Shown: positions 9,602-19,364, numbered from the stretch's first letter. The stretch: 64,000 bases of DNA from Microbacterium oryzae (GCF_009735645.1 NZ_CP032550.1:1178001-1242000); one strand, 5' to 3'. Numbers and translations: made by a program. Notes: generated by a model from the sequence alone, not told the origin.

Positions 9602-11005
9602 TCAGTCCGCTGCGCCGGCGCTCGCGAGCGAGCCGAGCACCTGCGGGATGATCCGGTACACGTCGCCGCAGCCGAGGGTGATGACGTAGTCCCCCTCGCG
9701 CGCGACCGAGGCCGTGTAGTCGGCGGCCTGCTGCCAGTCCGCGACGAAGTGCACGTGCGACGGATCGGCGAACGCGCCGCTGACGAGCTCTCCGGTGACG
9801 CCCGGGATCGGGTCCTCGCGCGCGCCGTACACGTCGAGCACGACGGTGTGGTCGGCGTGCTCCTCGAGCACCCGGGCGAACTCGCCCGCCATCAGCTGGG
9901 TGCGCGAGTAGGTGTGCGGCTGGTGGAGGGCGATGATGCGCCCCTCGCCCACGACCGTGCGCGCGGCGGCGAGGGCGGCGGCGACCTCCGTGGGGTGGTG
10001 CGCGTAGTCGTCGTAGACGCTGACGCCGTGCTCCACGCCGTGCAGCTCGAAGCGGCGGACCGTCCCGCCGAACGACTCCACCGCGCGGACGGCGGGCTCG
10101 AGCCCGTAGCCGAGCTGCAGCAGCACCGCCACCGCGCCGGCGGCGTTGATCGCGTTGTGGCGGCCGGGCACGGCGAGCCGGCCCGACACGCGCTCGCTGC
10201 CGCGGACGAGGGTGAAGCCCACCGGCCCGTGGGCGTCGATGTCGACGACCCGCACGTCGGCGCTCTCGGCCTCGCCGAAGGTCACGACGTTCTCGTGCGC
10301 GAGGCGGGCGGTGACGCGGCGGGCGCCGGGGTCGTCGGAGGAGATGACGACGGCCTCGCGGGCCTCGTCGGCGAAGCGCACGAAGGCGTCGTCGAACGCC
10401 TCGTGAGAGCCGTAGTGGTCGAGGTGGTCGGCGTCGACATTCGTGATGAGCGCGACGGACGTGTCGTACAGCAGGAAGGTGCCGTCGGACTCGTCGGCCT
10501 CGACGACGAAGAGGTCGTCGCTGCCCACGCCGCTCGACGCGCCCAGCTGCTGGATGACGCCGCCGTTGACGTAGCTCGGATCGGCGCCGATGGCCGCCAG
10601 CGCCGTGACGATCATGCCCGTCGAGGTCGTCTTGCCGTGGGCGCCGGCGACCGAGACGAGTCGGCGTCCGCCGATGAGGTAGTGCAGGGCCTGCGAGCGG
10701 TGGATGACGGCGAGGCCGCGCTCCTTCGCCGCGAGGAACTCGGGGTTCTCGGGCCAGATCGCGCCGGTGTAGACCACCGTGTCGACGTCGCCGAGATTCG
10801 CCGCGTCGTGCCCGATGTGCACGGTGGCGCCGAGGGCCTCGAGGTCGCGGGTGTTCTGGCTCTCCGCGCGGTCGGATCCGGAGACCGGGACGCCGGCGGC
10901 GAGGAACATGCGGGCGAGCCCCGAGATGCCGGAGCCGCCGATGCCGATGAAGTGCACGGCGTCGATGCGCTCGGGGATGGGGACGGTGAGGTCGGGCTTG
11001 ATCAT
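9602..11005 (-). CDS. murC: UDP-N-acetylmuramate--L-alanine ligase
   Basis: Cytoplasmic Mur ligase adding L-Ala to UDP-MurNAc, the first amino-acid step of the wall peptide. The protein is 467 aa. The N-terminal UDP-binding Rossmann motif is [14 protein letters not shown] (about 18-31), the ATP P-loop is [13 protein letters not shown] near 118-130, the central domain contains [12 protein letters not shown] and [11 protein letters not shown], and the C-terminal domain carries [10 protein letters not shown]. The start is the ATG at 11005. The length matches the family norm of 450-490. It is separated from murG by a spacer holding a three-copy 18-bp tandem repeat, and is followed directly by ftsQ. 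Confidence 0.97.
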   Translation of the reverse strand: MIKPDLTVPIPERIDAVHFIGIGGSGISGLARMFLAAGVPVSGSDRAESQNTRDLEALGATVHIGHDAANLGDVDTVVYTGAIWPENPEFLAAKERGLAVIHRSQALHYLIGGRRLVSVAGAHGKTTSTGMIVTALAAIGADPSYVNGGVIQQLGASSGVGSDDLFVVEADESDGTFLLYDTSVALITNVDADHLDHYGSHEAFDDAFVRFADEAREAVVISSDDPGARRVTARLAHENVVTFGEAESADVRVVDIDAHGPVGFTLVRGSERVSGRLAVPGRHNAINAAGAVAVLLQLGYGLEPAVRAVESFGGTVRRFELHGVEHGVSVYDDYAHHPTEVAAALAAARTVVGEGRIIALHQPHTYSRTQLMAGEFARVLEEHADHTVVLDVYGAREDPIPGVTGELVSGAFADPSHVHFVADWQQAADYTASVAREGDYVITLGCGDVYRIIPQVLGSLASAGAAD

Positions 11006-11065
11006 GGCCCGTCGAGTCTAAGCCGCCGCCCTGGCATCCGCCTCAGGGCGCGCGGTCGAGGGCGC

Positions 11066-11119
11066 GGTCAGCCGAGACGGCGCGGTGAGCCGAGACGGCG
11101 CGGTGAGCCGAGACGGCGC
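11066..11119. repeat. 3 x 18-bp tandem repeat after murG
   Basis: Three adjacent 18-bp units (11066-11083, 11084-11101, 11102-11119), consensus GGTGAGCCGAGACGGCGC, with one change in the first copy. They begin two bases from the murG stop codon, in the 116-nt spacer between murG and murC. Confidence 0.85.
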
Positions 11120-11121
11120 AC

Positions 11122-12207
11122 TCAGGCGGCGCGGCGCCCGGCGAGGGCGGCGTCGAGGTGCGCGATGACGTTCTCCGTGCCGCGACGCGTGCCGGCGTCG
11201 GCGGCCGCATCGGCCATCCGCTCGATCCGTGCGCGGTCGCGCAGCAGGGGCAGGATGGCCTCGCGCACCTTCTCGGGCGTGAAGGCCGCGTCGTCGATGA
11301 GGATGGCGGCACCCGCCTCGACCACCGAGCTCGCGTTGAGGCGCTGCTCGCCGTTGCCCACCGCGTACGGCACGTACACGGCGGGGATGCCGAGGGCGCT
11401 GATCTCGCTGACGGTGGACGCTCCGGAGCGCGACACGACGAGGTCGGCCAGCGCGAAGGCGAGGTCCATGCGGTCGACGTAGCGGCGCAGCGCGTAGCCG
11501 GCGGCGCCCGGGTCGGCGAGCTCCGAGCGCTCCCCGGTGATGTGGAGGAGCTGCCATCCCGCGTCGAGGATCTCCTGCCAGGAGCCGGCGAGGGCCTCGT
11601 TGATGCGGCGCGCGCCGAGCGAGCCGCCGAAGGCGAGGAGCACGGGCTTGTCGGCGTCGAGGCCGAAGTGCGCGGCGGCCTGCGCGCGGGTCGCGCCGCG
11701 GTCGAGGTGCACGATCTCGGGACGCAGCGGCATGCCGACGACCTCGCCGCGGCGCAGCGGCGTGCCGGCGAAGGCCACCCCGACGAACGCCGCGCCGCGG
11801 GCGCCGAGCACGTTCGCGAGGCCCGGCCGCGCGTTCGCCTCGTGCACGACGTACGGCACGCCCTCGCGGCGCGCGGCGATGTAGGCGGGTGCGGCCGCGT
11901 AGCCGCCCACGCCGAGGACCACGTCGACGCCGCGCTCGCGGATGTATCGGCGCACATCGGCGATGGCCTTCCGCCACCGCGCGGGGAAGCGGAGCGCAGC
12001 GGCATTCGGACGGCGCGGGAACGGCACCTTCTCGACGACCAGCAGCTCGTAGCCGCGCTCGGGAACGAGCCGCGACTCCAGCCCCTCGCGCGTGCCGAGG
12101 ACGAGGATCTCGTCGTCGGCGCGCCGTGCACGCAGCCCGTCGGCGACGGCGAGCAAGGGGTTCACGTGGCCGGCGGTGCCGCCGCCGGCGAGGAGGTAGG
12201 TCGTCAC
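11122..12207 (-). CDS. murG: MurG lipid II-forming GlcNAc transferase
   Basis: Peripheral membrane glycosyltransferase (GT28) that transfers GlcNAc from UDP-GlcNAc to lipid I, giving lipid II. The product is 361 aa from the GTG at 12207 (VTTYLLAGGGTAGHVNP, the conserved N-terminal G-loop). GTG is preferred because GGGAGGATC precedes it and family members begin here; an in-frame ATG at 12231 would add eight residues. Further motifs are GVGGYAAAPAYIAA, HEANARPG, and the C-terminal donor site with SRSGASTVSEISALGIPAVYVPY. It follows ftsW closely and precedes murC. The overall length is typical of the family. Confidence 0.96.
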   Translation of the reverse strand: MTTYLLAGGGTAGHVNPLLAVADGLRARRADDEILVLGTREGLESRLVPERGYELLVVEKVPFPRRPNAAALRFPARWRKAIADVRRYIRERGVDVVLGVGGYAAAPAYIAARREGVPYVVHEANARPGLANVLGARGAAFVGVAFAGTPLRRGEVVGMPLRPEIVHLDRGATRAQAAAHFGLDADKPVLLAFGGSLGARRINEALAGSWQEILDAGWQLLHITGERSELADPGAAGYALRRYVDRMDLAFALADLVVSRSGASTVSEISALGIPAVYVPYAVGNGEQRLNASSVVEAGAAILIDDAAFTPEKVREAILPLLRDRARIERMADAAADAGTRRGTENVIAHLDAALAGRRAA

Positions 12208-12238
12208 TCCCCGATCCTCCCATGGCGGCATGTCCCAC

Positions 12239-13474
12239 TCATGCAGGCGTGCGGCGCCCCTTGGCCTGCGTCTTCGGGACATGCCGCGGGTCGGCGGGCG
12301 CGGGAAGGGTGCGCGCGCACGCGAGGAGCACGCCGCACGCCAGCAGCACCGCGATGAGCGACGAGCCTCCCGACGACAGGAACGGCAGCGGCACGCCGAG
12401 CGCGGGGAACACCCGCAGCACGACGCCGACGTTGATGAGCGCCTGTCCGACGATCCACACGCCGAGGGCGCCGGCGACGACGCGCACGAAGAGGTCCTCC
12501 GCGCGTGCCACGACGCGGAACGCCCCGAACGCCAGCACGAGGAACAGCGCGAGCACGGCGAGGCAGCCGATGAGGCCCAGCTCCTCGCCGACGATCGCGA
12601 AGATGTAGTCGTCGGCCGCAGCGGGCAGCCAGTCGTACTTCTCCTTCGAGTTGCCGAGGCCGAGTCCGAGGAGGCCGCCGCTGGCGAGGCCCCAGATGCC
12701 GTGCAGGGGCTGGTAGCACTCGTTGAGGTAGCGGTCGAGGCAGCTGGTGTCGAAGACGCTGAGGATGCGCGTCATGCGGTTGGGGCTGAGGATGGCGAAC
12801 GCCGCGATCGCGAGGACGGCCGCGAGCACGGGCGGCACGAAGTAGCGGAGCTTCACACCGGAGAAGAACAGCGCACCCAGCACCACCAGCGCGATGACCA
12901 TGACGGTGCCGAGGTCCTTGCCCGCCATGACGGTGCCCATCGCGACGACCGCCACAGGGCCGAGCGGCACGAGCACGTGCTTCCACCGGCCGAGCAGCGC
13001 CTTCTTGCGATCGAGGATGAACGCGCACCAGATCGCGAGCGTGAGCTTGATGAACTCCGACGGCTGCACGGAGAGGACCCCGAAGTTCAGCCAGTTCCGG
13101 TTGCCGCCGACCTCCATGCCGAGCGGCGTGAAGACGAGCAGCTGCAGCAGGACCGCCCCGATGAGCGCGACGCCCGCCATCCGCTTCAGCCACCTCATCG
13201 GGAAGCGGCTCACCACGAGCATGAGCGGGATGCCGACCGCCGCGAAGATCGCGTGCTTGCCGCCGTCGTTGTACGGGTTGTTCGCGGTCTGCATCGAGGT
13301 GACCGTCGTCGCCGAGATCACCATGAGGATGCCGAACAGGGTCAGCAGCAGCGCCGCCGAGGCGATGAGGAGGAACTCCAGCGGAAGGGGCGTGAATGAC
13401 CGCCCCAGCGACACCCGCGCCGTGACGGGGCCGCGCCCGCGCTCAGCCTCTGTCGGGACCGTCGTGCGCGCCAT
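12239..13474 (-). CDS. ftsW: FtsW septal peptidoglycan polymerase (SEDS)
   Basis: SEDS-family glycosyltransferase that polymerises lipid II at the septum with FtsI. The 411-aa product has about ten hydrophobic segments. SEDS signatures are GGNRNWLNFGVLSVQPSEF (near 120-140), AGKDLGTVMV (the Asp after the TM3/4 region), and near the C-terminus RVFPALGVPLPFLSSGGSS. A cysteine-containing loop (DTSCLDRYLNECYQP) lies in the large extracellular loop. The ATG at 13474 overlaps the 3' end of murD by 32 nt. The N-terminal 25 residues are charged and cytoplasmic. It could be RodA by family alone, but its place in the dcw cluster supports FtsW. Confidence 0.95.
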   Translation of the reverse strand: MARTTVPTEAERGRGPVTARVSLGRSFTPLPLEFLLIASAALLLTLFGILMVISATTVTSMQTANNPYNDGGKHAIFAAVGIPLMLVVSRFPMRWLKRMAGVALIGAVLLQLLVFTPLGMEVGGNRNWLNFGVLSVQPSEFIKLTLAIWCAFILDRKKALLGRWKHVLVPLGPVAVVAMGTVMAGKDLGTVMVIALVVLGALFFSGVKLRYFVPPVLAAVLAIAAFAILSPNRMTRILSVFDTSCLDRYLNECYQPLHGIWGLASGGLLGLGLGNSKEKYDWLPAAADDYIFAIVGEELGLIGCLAVLALFLVLAFGAFRVVARAEDLFVRVVAGALGVWIVGQALINVGVVLRVFPALGVPLPFLSSGGSSLIAVLLACGVLLACARTLPAPADPRHVPKTQAKGRRTPA

Positions 13475-14993
13475 CCTCGGTCCCCTTCCCCAGACGCTCC
13501 CTGACCGCGGCGGCGAAGCGCTCGCCGCGATCGTCGTAGCTGCGGAACTGATCGAACGAGGCCGCAGCCGGCGCCAGCAGCACCGTTCCGCTCGCTCCCG
13601 CCGCCTCCGCGGCGAGCTCGACGACCCGGGCCATGACGTCTTCAGTGTCGGTGTGGTCGACCTCGAAGACGGGCACCGCCGGCGCGTGTCGCGCGAACGC
13701 GTCGAGCACGGGCGCCCGGTCGACGCCGATCACGATCGCCGCGCGCACGCCGGGGCCCTGCTGCGCGACGAGATCCGAGATGTCGACGCCCTTCAGCAGC
13801 CCGCCGACCACCCACACCGCGCCCGGATACGCCGCGAGCGACGATGCCGCCGCGTGGGGGTTGGTCGCCTTCGAGTCGTCGACCCAGACTACGCCGGCGG
13901 CGGCCACGACCTCGATGCGGTGCGGGTCGAGCCGGAAGTCCACAAGAGACGAGCGGATGGCCGCGGGCGCGACCCCGAGGGAGCGCGCGAGCGCCGAGGC
14001 GGCGAGGATGTTCGCCACCATGTGGGGCGCAGCCAGCCCGGCCTCGGCCAGGTCGGCGACGGTCGTCAGCTCGAGCGCGGAGGTGCGGCGGTCGTCGAGG
14101 AAGGCCCGGTCGACGAGGATGCCGTCCACGACGCCGAAGTCGCTGGGCCCCGGCACGCCGAGGTCGAAGCCGATGGCGCGTGCGCCCTCCACCACGTCGG
14201 CGTCCTCGACCATCAGCCGGGTCGCCTCGTCGGACTTGTTGTACACGCACGCCACGCGGGTGTTGCGGTACACGACGGCCTTCGCGTCGCGGTAGGCCTC
14301 GAACGAGCCGTGCCACTCGAGGTGGTCGTCGGCGAGGTTCAGGCAGGTCGACGCGTGCGGCACGGGCGCGCCGACGCCGTCGTTCAGCCCGAGGTACCAG
14401 AGCTGATGACTGGAGAGCTCCACGACGAGCGCATCGAATCCGGCCGGGTCGCGCACGGCGTCGAGCACCGGCACGCCGATGTTGCCGCACGGGGCCGCGC
14501 GCAGGCCGCCCGCCACGAGCATCGTCGCGGTCAGGCGCGTGGTCGTGGTCTTGCCGTTGGTCCCGGTGACGAGCACCCACGCGGCGGGTGTGCCATCGGG
14601 GCGCACGACCTTGTCGCGCACGCGCCAGGCGAGCTCGATGTCTCCCCACAGCGCGATGCCGCTCTCCTGCGCCCACCGCACGACCGGGTGCGAGGGCGGG
14701 AATCCGGGCGAGGCGACGACGACGTCGGGCGCGAACGCGACGAGCTCCTCGGGCACCGCGGAGAGCGACCCCTCCCACATCCGCACGCCGATGACCGGCA
14801 GCAGCTGCGCGTACTCCTCGGCGGCCGACTCGGTGACGACGAGCACGTCGGCGCCGAGCTCGGCGAGCGTGTCGGCGACGGAGAAGCCGGTCATCGACAG
14901 ACCGAGCACCGCCACGCGCAGGCCCTTCCAGTCCGCGTGCCAGCTCGTCAGCGTGTCGAGCCGCGCGTGCGCGGCGTCCTGCTCGTGCGTCAT
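13443..14993 (-). CDS. murD: UDP-N-acetylmuramoylalanine--D-glutamate ligase
   Basis: Mur ligase adding D-Glu to UDP-MurNAc-L-Ala. The product is 516 aa. The UDP-binding N-terminal domain has VAVLGLSMTGFSVADTLAELGADV (about 27-50), the ATP P-loop is VTGTNGKTTTT near 141-151, the central motif is ELSSHQ, and the C-terminal domain contains DDSKATNPHAA. The ATG at 14993 forms an ATGA overlap with the mraY stop; the 3' end overlaps ftsW by 32 nt. It is slightly longer than E. coli MurD (438 aa) because of an N-terminal extension and an insertion around 225-290, common in actinobacteria. Confidence 0.96.
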   Translation of the reverse strand: MTHEQDAAHARLDTLTSWHADWKGLRVAVLGLSMTGFSVADTLAELGADVLVVTESAAEEYAQLLPVIGVRMWEGSLSAVPEELVAFAPDVVVASPGFPPSHPVVRWAQESGIALWGDIELAWRVRDKVVRPDGTPAAWVLVTGTNGKTTTTRLTATMLVAGGLRAAPCGNIGVPVLDAVRDPAGFDALVVELSSHQLWYLGLNDGVGAPVPHASTCLNLADDHLEWHGSFEAYRDAKAVVYRNTRVACVYNKSDEATRLMVEDADVVEGARAIGFDLGVPGPSDFGVVDGILVDRAFLDDRRTSALELTTVADLAEAGLAAPHMVANILAASALARSLGVAPAAIRSSLVDFRLDPHRIEVVAAAGVVWVDDSKATNPHAAASSLAAYPGAVWVVGGLLKGVDISDLVAQQGPGVRAAIVIGVDRAPVLDAFARHAPAVPVFEVDHTDTEDVMARVVELAAEAAGASGTVLLAPAAASFDQFRSYDDRGERFAAAVRERLGKGTEDGAHDGPDRG

Positions 14994-16102
14994 ACCTTCG
15001 ACAGCCATTCCACGTAGAAGAGGCCGACGCCGCTCACGGCGAGCATGCCGGCGATGATCCAGAACCGCACCACGATGGTGACCTCGGGCCATCCGCGCAG
15101 CTCGAAGTGATGGTGCAGCGGGCTCATGAGGAAGAGGCGCTTGCCCTTGGTCGCCTTGAAGTAGAGGCGCTGCAGGACCACGGATCCCGACGACAGCACG
15201 AAGAGGCCGGCGATGAGCACGCCCAGCATCTCGGTGCGGGTGAGGATGGCCATGGCGGCGACGACGCCGCCGATCGCCATCGAGCCCACGTCGCCCATGA
15301 ACACCTTGGCCTTCGGCGCGTTCCACCAGAGGAAGCCGACGAGCGATCCGACGACCGCCGCGCCGACGATGGCGAGGTCGAGGGGATCTCTCGCCTGGTA
15401 GCAGGCCTGCAGGTAGTCGTCGGCGAGCTGCGCGGTCGAGCAGGCCTGGTTGAACTGCCAGAACGCGATGAGGCTGTATGCGCCCACGACGAAGATGCCG
15501 GCGCCCGCGGCGAGGCCGTCGAGCCCGTCGGTCAGGTTCACGCTGTTCGAGAACCCGACGCCCAGCAGGGCGAGCCACGCGAGGTAGAGGAACCAGCCGA
15601 GGATCGGGCCGAGCGCCATGAACGACAGCAGCGGGATGTCGCGGAAGAACGAGATGTACGCGCTTCCGGGCGTCAGCGCGTAGGTGTCGCCGAAGTTCAG
15701 CGCCACGATGCCGAACGGGATGACGACGATGATCTGCCCGGCGATCTTCTTCCACCCCGACAGTCCCGCGTAGTGCTGCATGCGCACCTTGAGGAAGTCG
15801 TCGATGAAGCCGACCGCGCCGAAGCCCACCATCATCCACAGCACGAGCCATCCGGACGCGGTCGGCGGGTTGTAGCCCGTGTACGCGCCGATGAGATAGC
15901 CGACGATGGTGCCGGCGATGAACACCACGCCGCCCATGGTGGGGGTGCCGCGCTTGAGCTCGTGCTTGGGCGCGTTGAAGTTCTCGCCGTCCGTGCGGAT
16001 GACCTGACCCCAGCCCCAGCGGCGGAACAGCCGGAGGAAGAGCGGAGTGAGGAAGAGGGTGAACGCCAGTGAGATCGCCGCGGCCGTCAGGAGTGATCTC
16101 AC
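14990..16102 (-). CDS. mraY: Phospho-MurNAc-pentapeptide transferase MraY
   Basis: Integral membrane transferase that moves phospho-MurNAc-pentapeptide to undecaprenyl phosphate, making lipid I. The 370-aa protein has about ten hydrophobic segments. Family motifs seen are KRGTPTMGG near residue 50, the cytoplasmic DDFLKV (catalytic Asp pair), NSVNLTDGLDGLAAG and FMGDVGSMAIGG, and near the end PLHHHFELRGW. It starts with the ATG at 16102, overlapping the murF stop (ATGA), and ends in the murD ATGA overlap, so murF-mraY-murD are translationally coupled. Confidence 0.98.
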   Translation of the reverse strand: MRSLLTAAAISLAFTLFLTPLFLRLFRRWGWGQVIRTDGENFNAPKHELKRGTPTMGGVVFIAGTIVGYLIGAYTGYNPPTASGWLVLWMMVGFGAVGFIDDFLKVRMQHYAGLSGWKKIAGQIIVVIPFGIVALNFGDTYALTPGSAYISFFRDIPLLSFMALGPILGWFLYLAWLALLGVGFSNSVNLTDGLDGLAAGAGIFVVGAYSLIAFWQFNQACSTAQLADDYLQACYQARDPLDLAIVGAAVVGSLVGFLWWNAPKAKVFMGDVGSMAIGGVVAAMAILTRTEMLGVLIAGLFVLSSGSVVLQRLYFKATKGKRLFLMSPLHHHFELRGWPEVTIVVRFWIIAGMLAVSGVGLFYVEWLSKV

Positions 16103-17511
16103 GAGAACGATTCTCCCAGACGATCCCCGAGGAACCTGAGTCCGGCCGAGTTGGACGACTTCACCAGCACGCGGTCGCCGTCGCGCAGCTCGCCCTGCAG
16201 GTACGCGAAGGCCTCGTCCGCGTCGGCGAAGAAGACCGCCTCATCGCTCCAGGAACCCTCGGCGACCGCGGCGAGGTAGAGCGGTCGCGCCTCCTGCCCG
16301 ACGACCACGATGCGCGGGATGCGCAGGCGCACGGCGAGGAGGCCGATCTTGGCGTGCTCGTCGACGGCGTACTCCCCCAGCTCGCTCATGGCGCCGAGGA
16401 CGGCGACCATGCGCTCGTCGGGCCCGGTGATCTGCGCGAGCGTGCGGAGCGCCGCGTGCACGGAGTCGGGGCTCGCGTTGTAGGCGTCGTTGATGATGCG
16501 CACGCGGTCGGAGCCCATGACCTGCATGCGCCAGCGCTCGGCGAGCTCGACGGTCTCGAGGCGTGCGACGGCGTCCTCGAGCGAGACGCCGAGAGCGAGG
16601 GCCGCCGTGGTCGCCGCGAGGGCGTTCTTGATGTGGTGGCTGCCGAGCACCTTGAGGTGGAGGGGCAGCGAGGTCTCCCCTGCCGTGACCGTCGCGTGCG
16701 TGCCGGAGGCGGTGACCTCCAGGCCCGACGCGCGGACGTCGGCGATCTCGCCCTCGCCGAACCAGCGGATGGCCAGGCCCCGCTCCTCGGCGATGGTCGC
16801 CATGCCCGCCACGCGGGCGTCGTCCGCGTTGAGCACGGCGGTGCCGCCGTCGCGGATCGCCGAGACGAGCTCGGACTTCGCCCGGACGGTCGCCTCGATG
16901 CCGCCGAAGCCGCCCGCGTGCGCCATCCCCACCATCAGCACGACGCCGACGTCGGGTGTCACGAGCCCGGCGAGCCGCGCGATCTGCCCGTGGGCGTCGG
17001 CGCCGAACTCGCACACGAGGTAGCGCGTGTCGCGGGTGACCCGCAGCATCGTGAGGGGGGCGCCGACGGCGTTGTTGTACGAGCCCACGGGCGCGACGGT
17101 CTCGCCCTCCGCGCGCAGGATCGTGGCCAGCATGTTCTTCGTGGTCGTCTTGCCGTTCGACCCCGTGATGCCGACGATCTGCAGCTGTCCGCCCGCGCGC
17201 ACGCGTGCGACGACCTCCCGCGCGAGGTCGGCGATGGCGGTGACGACGTCGGGCACGACGATCTGGGTGACGGGCTCGTCGACGACGTGCTCGACGAGCG
17301 CGAGCGCGGCGCCCTGCGCCACGGCGGTTCCGACGAACAGGTGCCCGTCCGTCGCCTCCCCGGGCTTGGCGACGAAGACGTCGCCGGGCCCGATGTTGCG
17401 GGAGTCGGTGTCGACGGTCCCGTCGACGAGGGTGTCGGCGGTGTGCGCACCGTGCAGGTGCAGCTCTCCGCCGATGGCGGCCGAGATCTCGGCCAGGGAC
17501 AAAGCGATCAT
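16099..17511 (-). CDS. murF: UDP-MurNAc-tripeptide--D-Ala-D-Ala ligase
   Basis: Mur ligase attaching D-Ala-D-Ala to the UDP-MurNAc tripeptide. The product is 470 aa. The N-terminal substrate domain (1-110) contains DTDSRNIGPGDVFVAKPGEATDG, the ATP site is GITGSNGKTTTKNM near 113-125, and the C-terminal region has NDAYNASPDSVHAAL. The sequence favours MurF over MurE (short DSR-containing first domain, MurF-type NDAYNASP). The gene follows ftsI by 28 nt, where murE is normally found between them. The start is the ATG at 17511. The length is the usual MurF size. Confidence 0.95.
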   Translation of the reverse strand: MIALSLAEISAAIGGELHLHGAHTADTLVDGTVDTDSRNIGPGDVFVAKPGEATDGHLFVGTAVAQGAALALVEHVVDEPVTQIVVPDVVTAIADLAREVVARVRAGGQLQIVGITGSNGKTTTKNMLATILRAEGETVAPVGSYNNAVGAPLTMLRVTRDTRYLVCEFGADAHGQIARLAGLVTPDVGVVLMVGMAHAGGFGGIEATVRAKSELVSAIRDGGTAVLNADDARVAGMATIAEERGLAIRWFGEGEIADVRASGLEVTASGTHATVTAGETSLPLHLKVLGSHHIKNALAATTAALALGVSLEDAVARLETVELAERWRMQVMGSDRVRIINDAYNASPDSVHAALRTLAQITGPDERMVAVLGAMSELGEYAVDEHAKIGLLAVRLRIPRIVVVGQEARPLYLAAVAEGSWSDEAVFFADADEAFAYLQGELRDGDRVLVKSSNSAGLRFLGDRLGESFS

Positions 17512-17539
17512 GTGAGGGAGGCTCTCCGCGCGGGGCGCG

Positions 17540-19330
17540 TCATTCGGCGAACTTGGGAAGCGGCTCTTCGGTCTTCTCGGACGGCATCACCCGGTAGTTC
17601 TTCACGACCTGCGTCACCGCCTTCTGGAGGGCGGGAGCCGTGGCCGCAGACGATGTTACCCGCGTGGGTTCGTCGAGGGTGACCATGACGATGTACTGCG
17701 GGTCGTCCGCGGGGACCACGCCGATGATGCTCGTGAAGTAGAGACCGGCCTTGTATCCGCCGTGTCCGTCGCTCTTCTGCGCGGTGCCCGTCTTCGTGCC
17801 AATGCGGTAGCCGTCGACGGCCACCGCGGGCGCGAGGCTCCCCTGCGTGGCGACGTTCTCGAGCAGCCGGATGGTGGTGTCGGCCGCCTCCTCGCTCACC
17901 ACGCGGCGCGGCTCGCTGAGCTCGGGCTTCGTGACGGTGCCGTCCGGCTTCGTGCACGACTCCACGATGTGCAGCGGCTCGCGCACGCCGTCGTTGGCGA
18001 GCGTCTGGTAGGCGTTGACGACCTGCGGCATGGTCGTCGTGAACGCCTGCCCGAACGTCGTGGCGTAGTGGCCCTGGGCGCCCCACTGGTCGGGCGGGTA
18101 GATGAGGCCGGGCTCCTCGCCGGGGAAGCCGATGTCGGTCTTGGTGCCGACGCCGAACTTCTGCAGGTACTCGTAGCGGGTCTCGTCGGGCACGAGCTCG
18201 CCGAACTTCGACAGGGCGACGTTGGACGAGTCGATGAGGGCGCCGGTGAGCGTGTAGTTGAACGCCGCGTGCTGGAACGAGTCGCCGACGACCGCGCCGT
18301 TGGGGAACGCCTCGTGCCCGGAGGCGGTCACCGAGGTGTACGGCGTCGCCGCGCCCTGGTCGAGCAGCGTCGCGGCGGTGACGGCCTTGAAGGTCGATCC
18401 GGGCTCGAAGGTGCGGGAGAAGATGCGCGAGCCCCGGTCGTCCGCGTCCACCGCCGTGGGGTCGTTGGGGTCGACCGTCGGGTACTCCGCCGCCGCGCGC
18501 ACCGCGCCGGTGGCCACCTCCACGACCATGACGGCGCCCGCCTGCGCCTGCTGGTTCTGCGTCTCCTCGGCGATCATCTGCTGCATGTACCACTGCAGAT
18601 CGGCGTCGAGCGTCAGCTGCAGGGTGCCGCCGTCCACGGGCGCCTCGGTGACCTCGGTGCCGGGGATGATGAGGCCGTCGGACCCCTGCTGGTAGGTGAG
18701 GGAGCCGTCGGTGGCCTGAAGGCAGGTGTTCTCCGCCGCCTCGTAGCCGGCCAGCGGCTCGCCGTCGTCGCCGACGAATCCGATGAGGTTGCCGGCGACC
18801 GCGCCGTACGGGTAGGCGCGGGACTGGACCGGGTGGAAGGAGAGGTACGGCAGACCGAGCGCGGTGAGCTCGCGGTACTGCTGCGTGGTGAGGTCGTCGG
18901 CGAGCAGCGCGTACTGGGATGCCGCGTCGGCGGCCAGCGCATCGGCGACGATCGCCTGCACCTCGTCGCCGCTGCGCCCGACGATCTCGCCGATGTCGGC
19001 GGCGCTCTCCTCCCAGGTGACGGTGTACTCGCGGCCGTCCTCGTCGACGTGCTCGATGTCCTTGACGTGCACCGGGTCGAACTGCGCGCTGTACTGCGTG
19101 GTGCTGCTGGCGAGCACGGTCCCCTCGCCGTCGACGATCGACCCGCGGGTGCCGGAGAGCACCTGGCTGAAGCCGATGCCGCTGTAGGCCGCGCGGTTGT
19201 CGAGGTGCTCCTGCGCGTTCACCACCTGGATGTCCACGAGCCGCACGGCGAACCCGGCGACGATCACGGCGACCGCGGCTCCGACGATGGCGGTTCGGCG
19301 TCTCGCGCTGCGACGGGCCTTGGCGTGCAT
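17540..19330 (-). CDS. ftsI: Septal class B penicillin-binding protein FtsI
   Basis: D,D-transpeptidase cross-linking septal peptidoglycan with FtsW. The 596-aa protein has a short cytoplasmic Arg/Lys start, one membrane segment (about 14-34), a pedestal dimerisation domain (about 45-240) and the transpeptidase domain. The catalytic motifs are EPGSTFKAV (Ser near 311), SSN in DSSNVAL, and KTGTAQ near 513. The ATG at 19330 has AGGAGG 4-5 nt upstream, so the longer Arg-rich open frame upstream is not used. It follows the ftsL-like gene by 34 nt and precedes murF. No PASTA domains are seen at its C-terminus. Confidence 0.96.
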   Translation of the reverse strand: MHAKARRSARRRTAIVGAAVAVIVAGFAVRLVDIQVVNAQEHLDNRAAYSGIGFSQVLSGTRGSIVDGEGTVLASSTTQYSAQFDPVHVKDIEHVDEDGREYTVTWEESAADIGEIVGRSGDEVQAIVADALAADAASQYALLADDLTTQQYRELTALGLPYLSFHPVQSRAYPYGAVAGNLIGFVGDDGEPLAGYEAAENTCLQATDGSLTYQQGSDGLIIPGTEVTEAPVDGGTLQLTLDADLQWYMQQMIAEETQNQQAQAGAVMVVEVATGAVRAAAEYPTVDPNDPTAVDADDRGSRIFSRTFEPGSTFKAVTAATLLDQGAATPYTSVTASGHEAFPNGAVVGDSFQHAAFNYTLTGALIDSSNVALSKFGELVPDETRYEYLQKFGVGTKTDIGFPGEEPGLIYPPDQWGAQGHYATTFGQAFTTTMPQVVNAYQTLANDGVREPLHIVESCTKPDGTVTKPELSEPRRVVSEEAADTTIRLLENVATQGSLAPAVAVDGYRIGTKTGTAQKSDGHGGYKAGLYFTSIIGVVPADDPQYIVMVTLDEPTRVTSSAATAPALQKAVTQVVKNYRVMPSEKTEEPLPKFAE

Positions 19331-19364
19331 GGCGCCTCCTGGACTCGAGGGCGGGTGTGAGCGG

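Noticed and set aside
12208-12231. Upstream ATG start for murG at 12231
   Set aside because: The GTG at 12207 has a good GGAGG site and gives the conserved N-terminus; the upstream start cannot be fully excluded.
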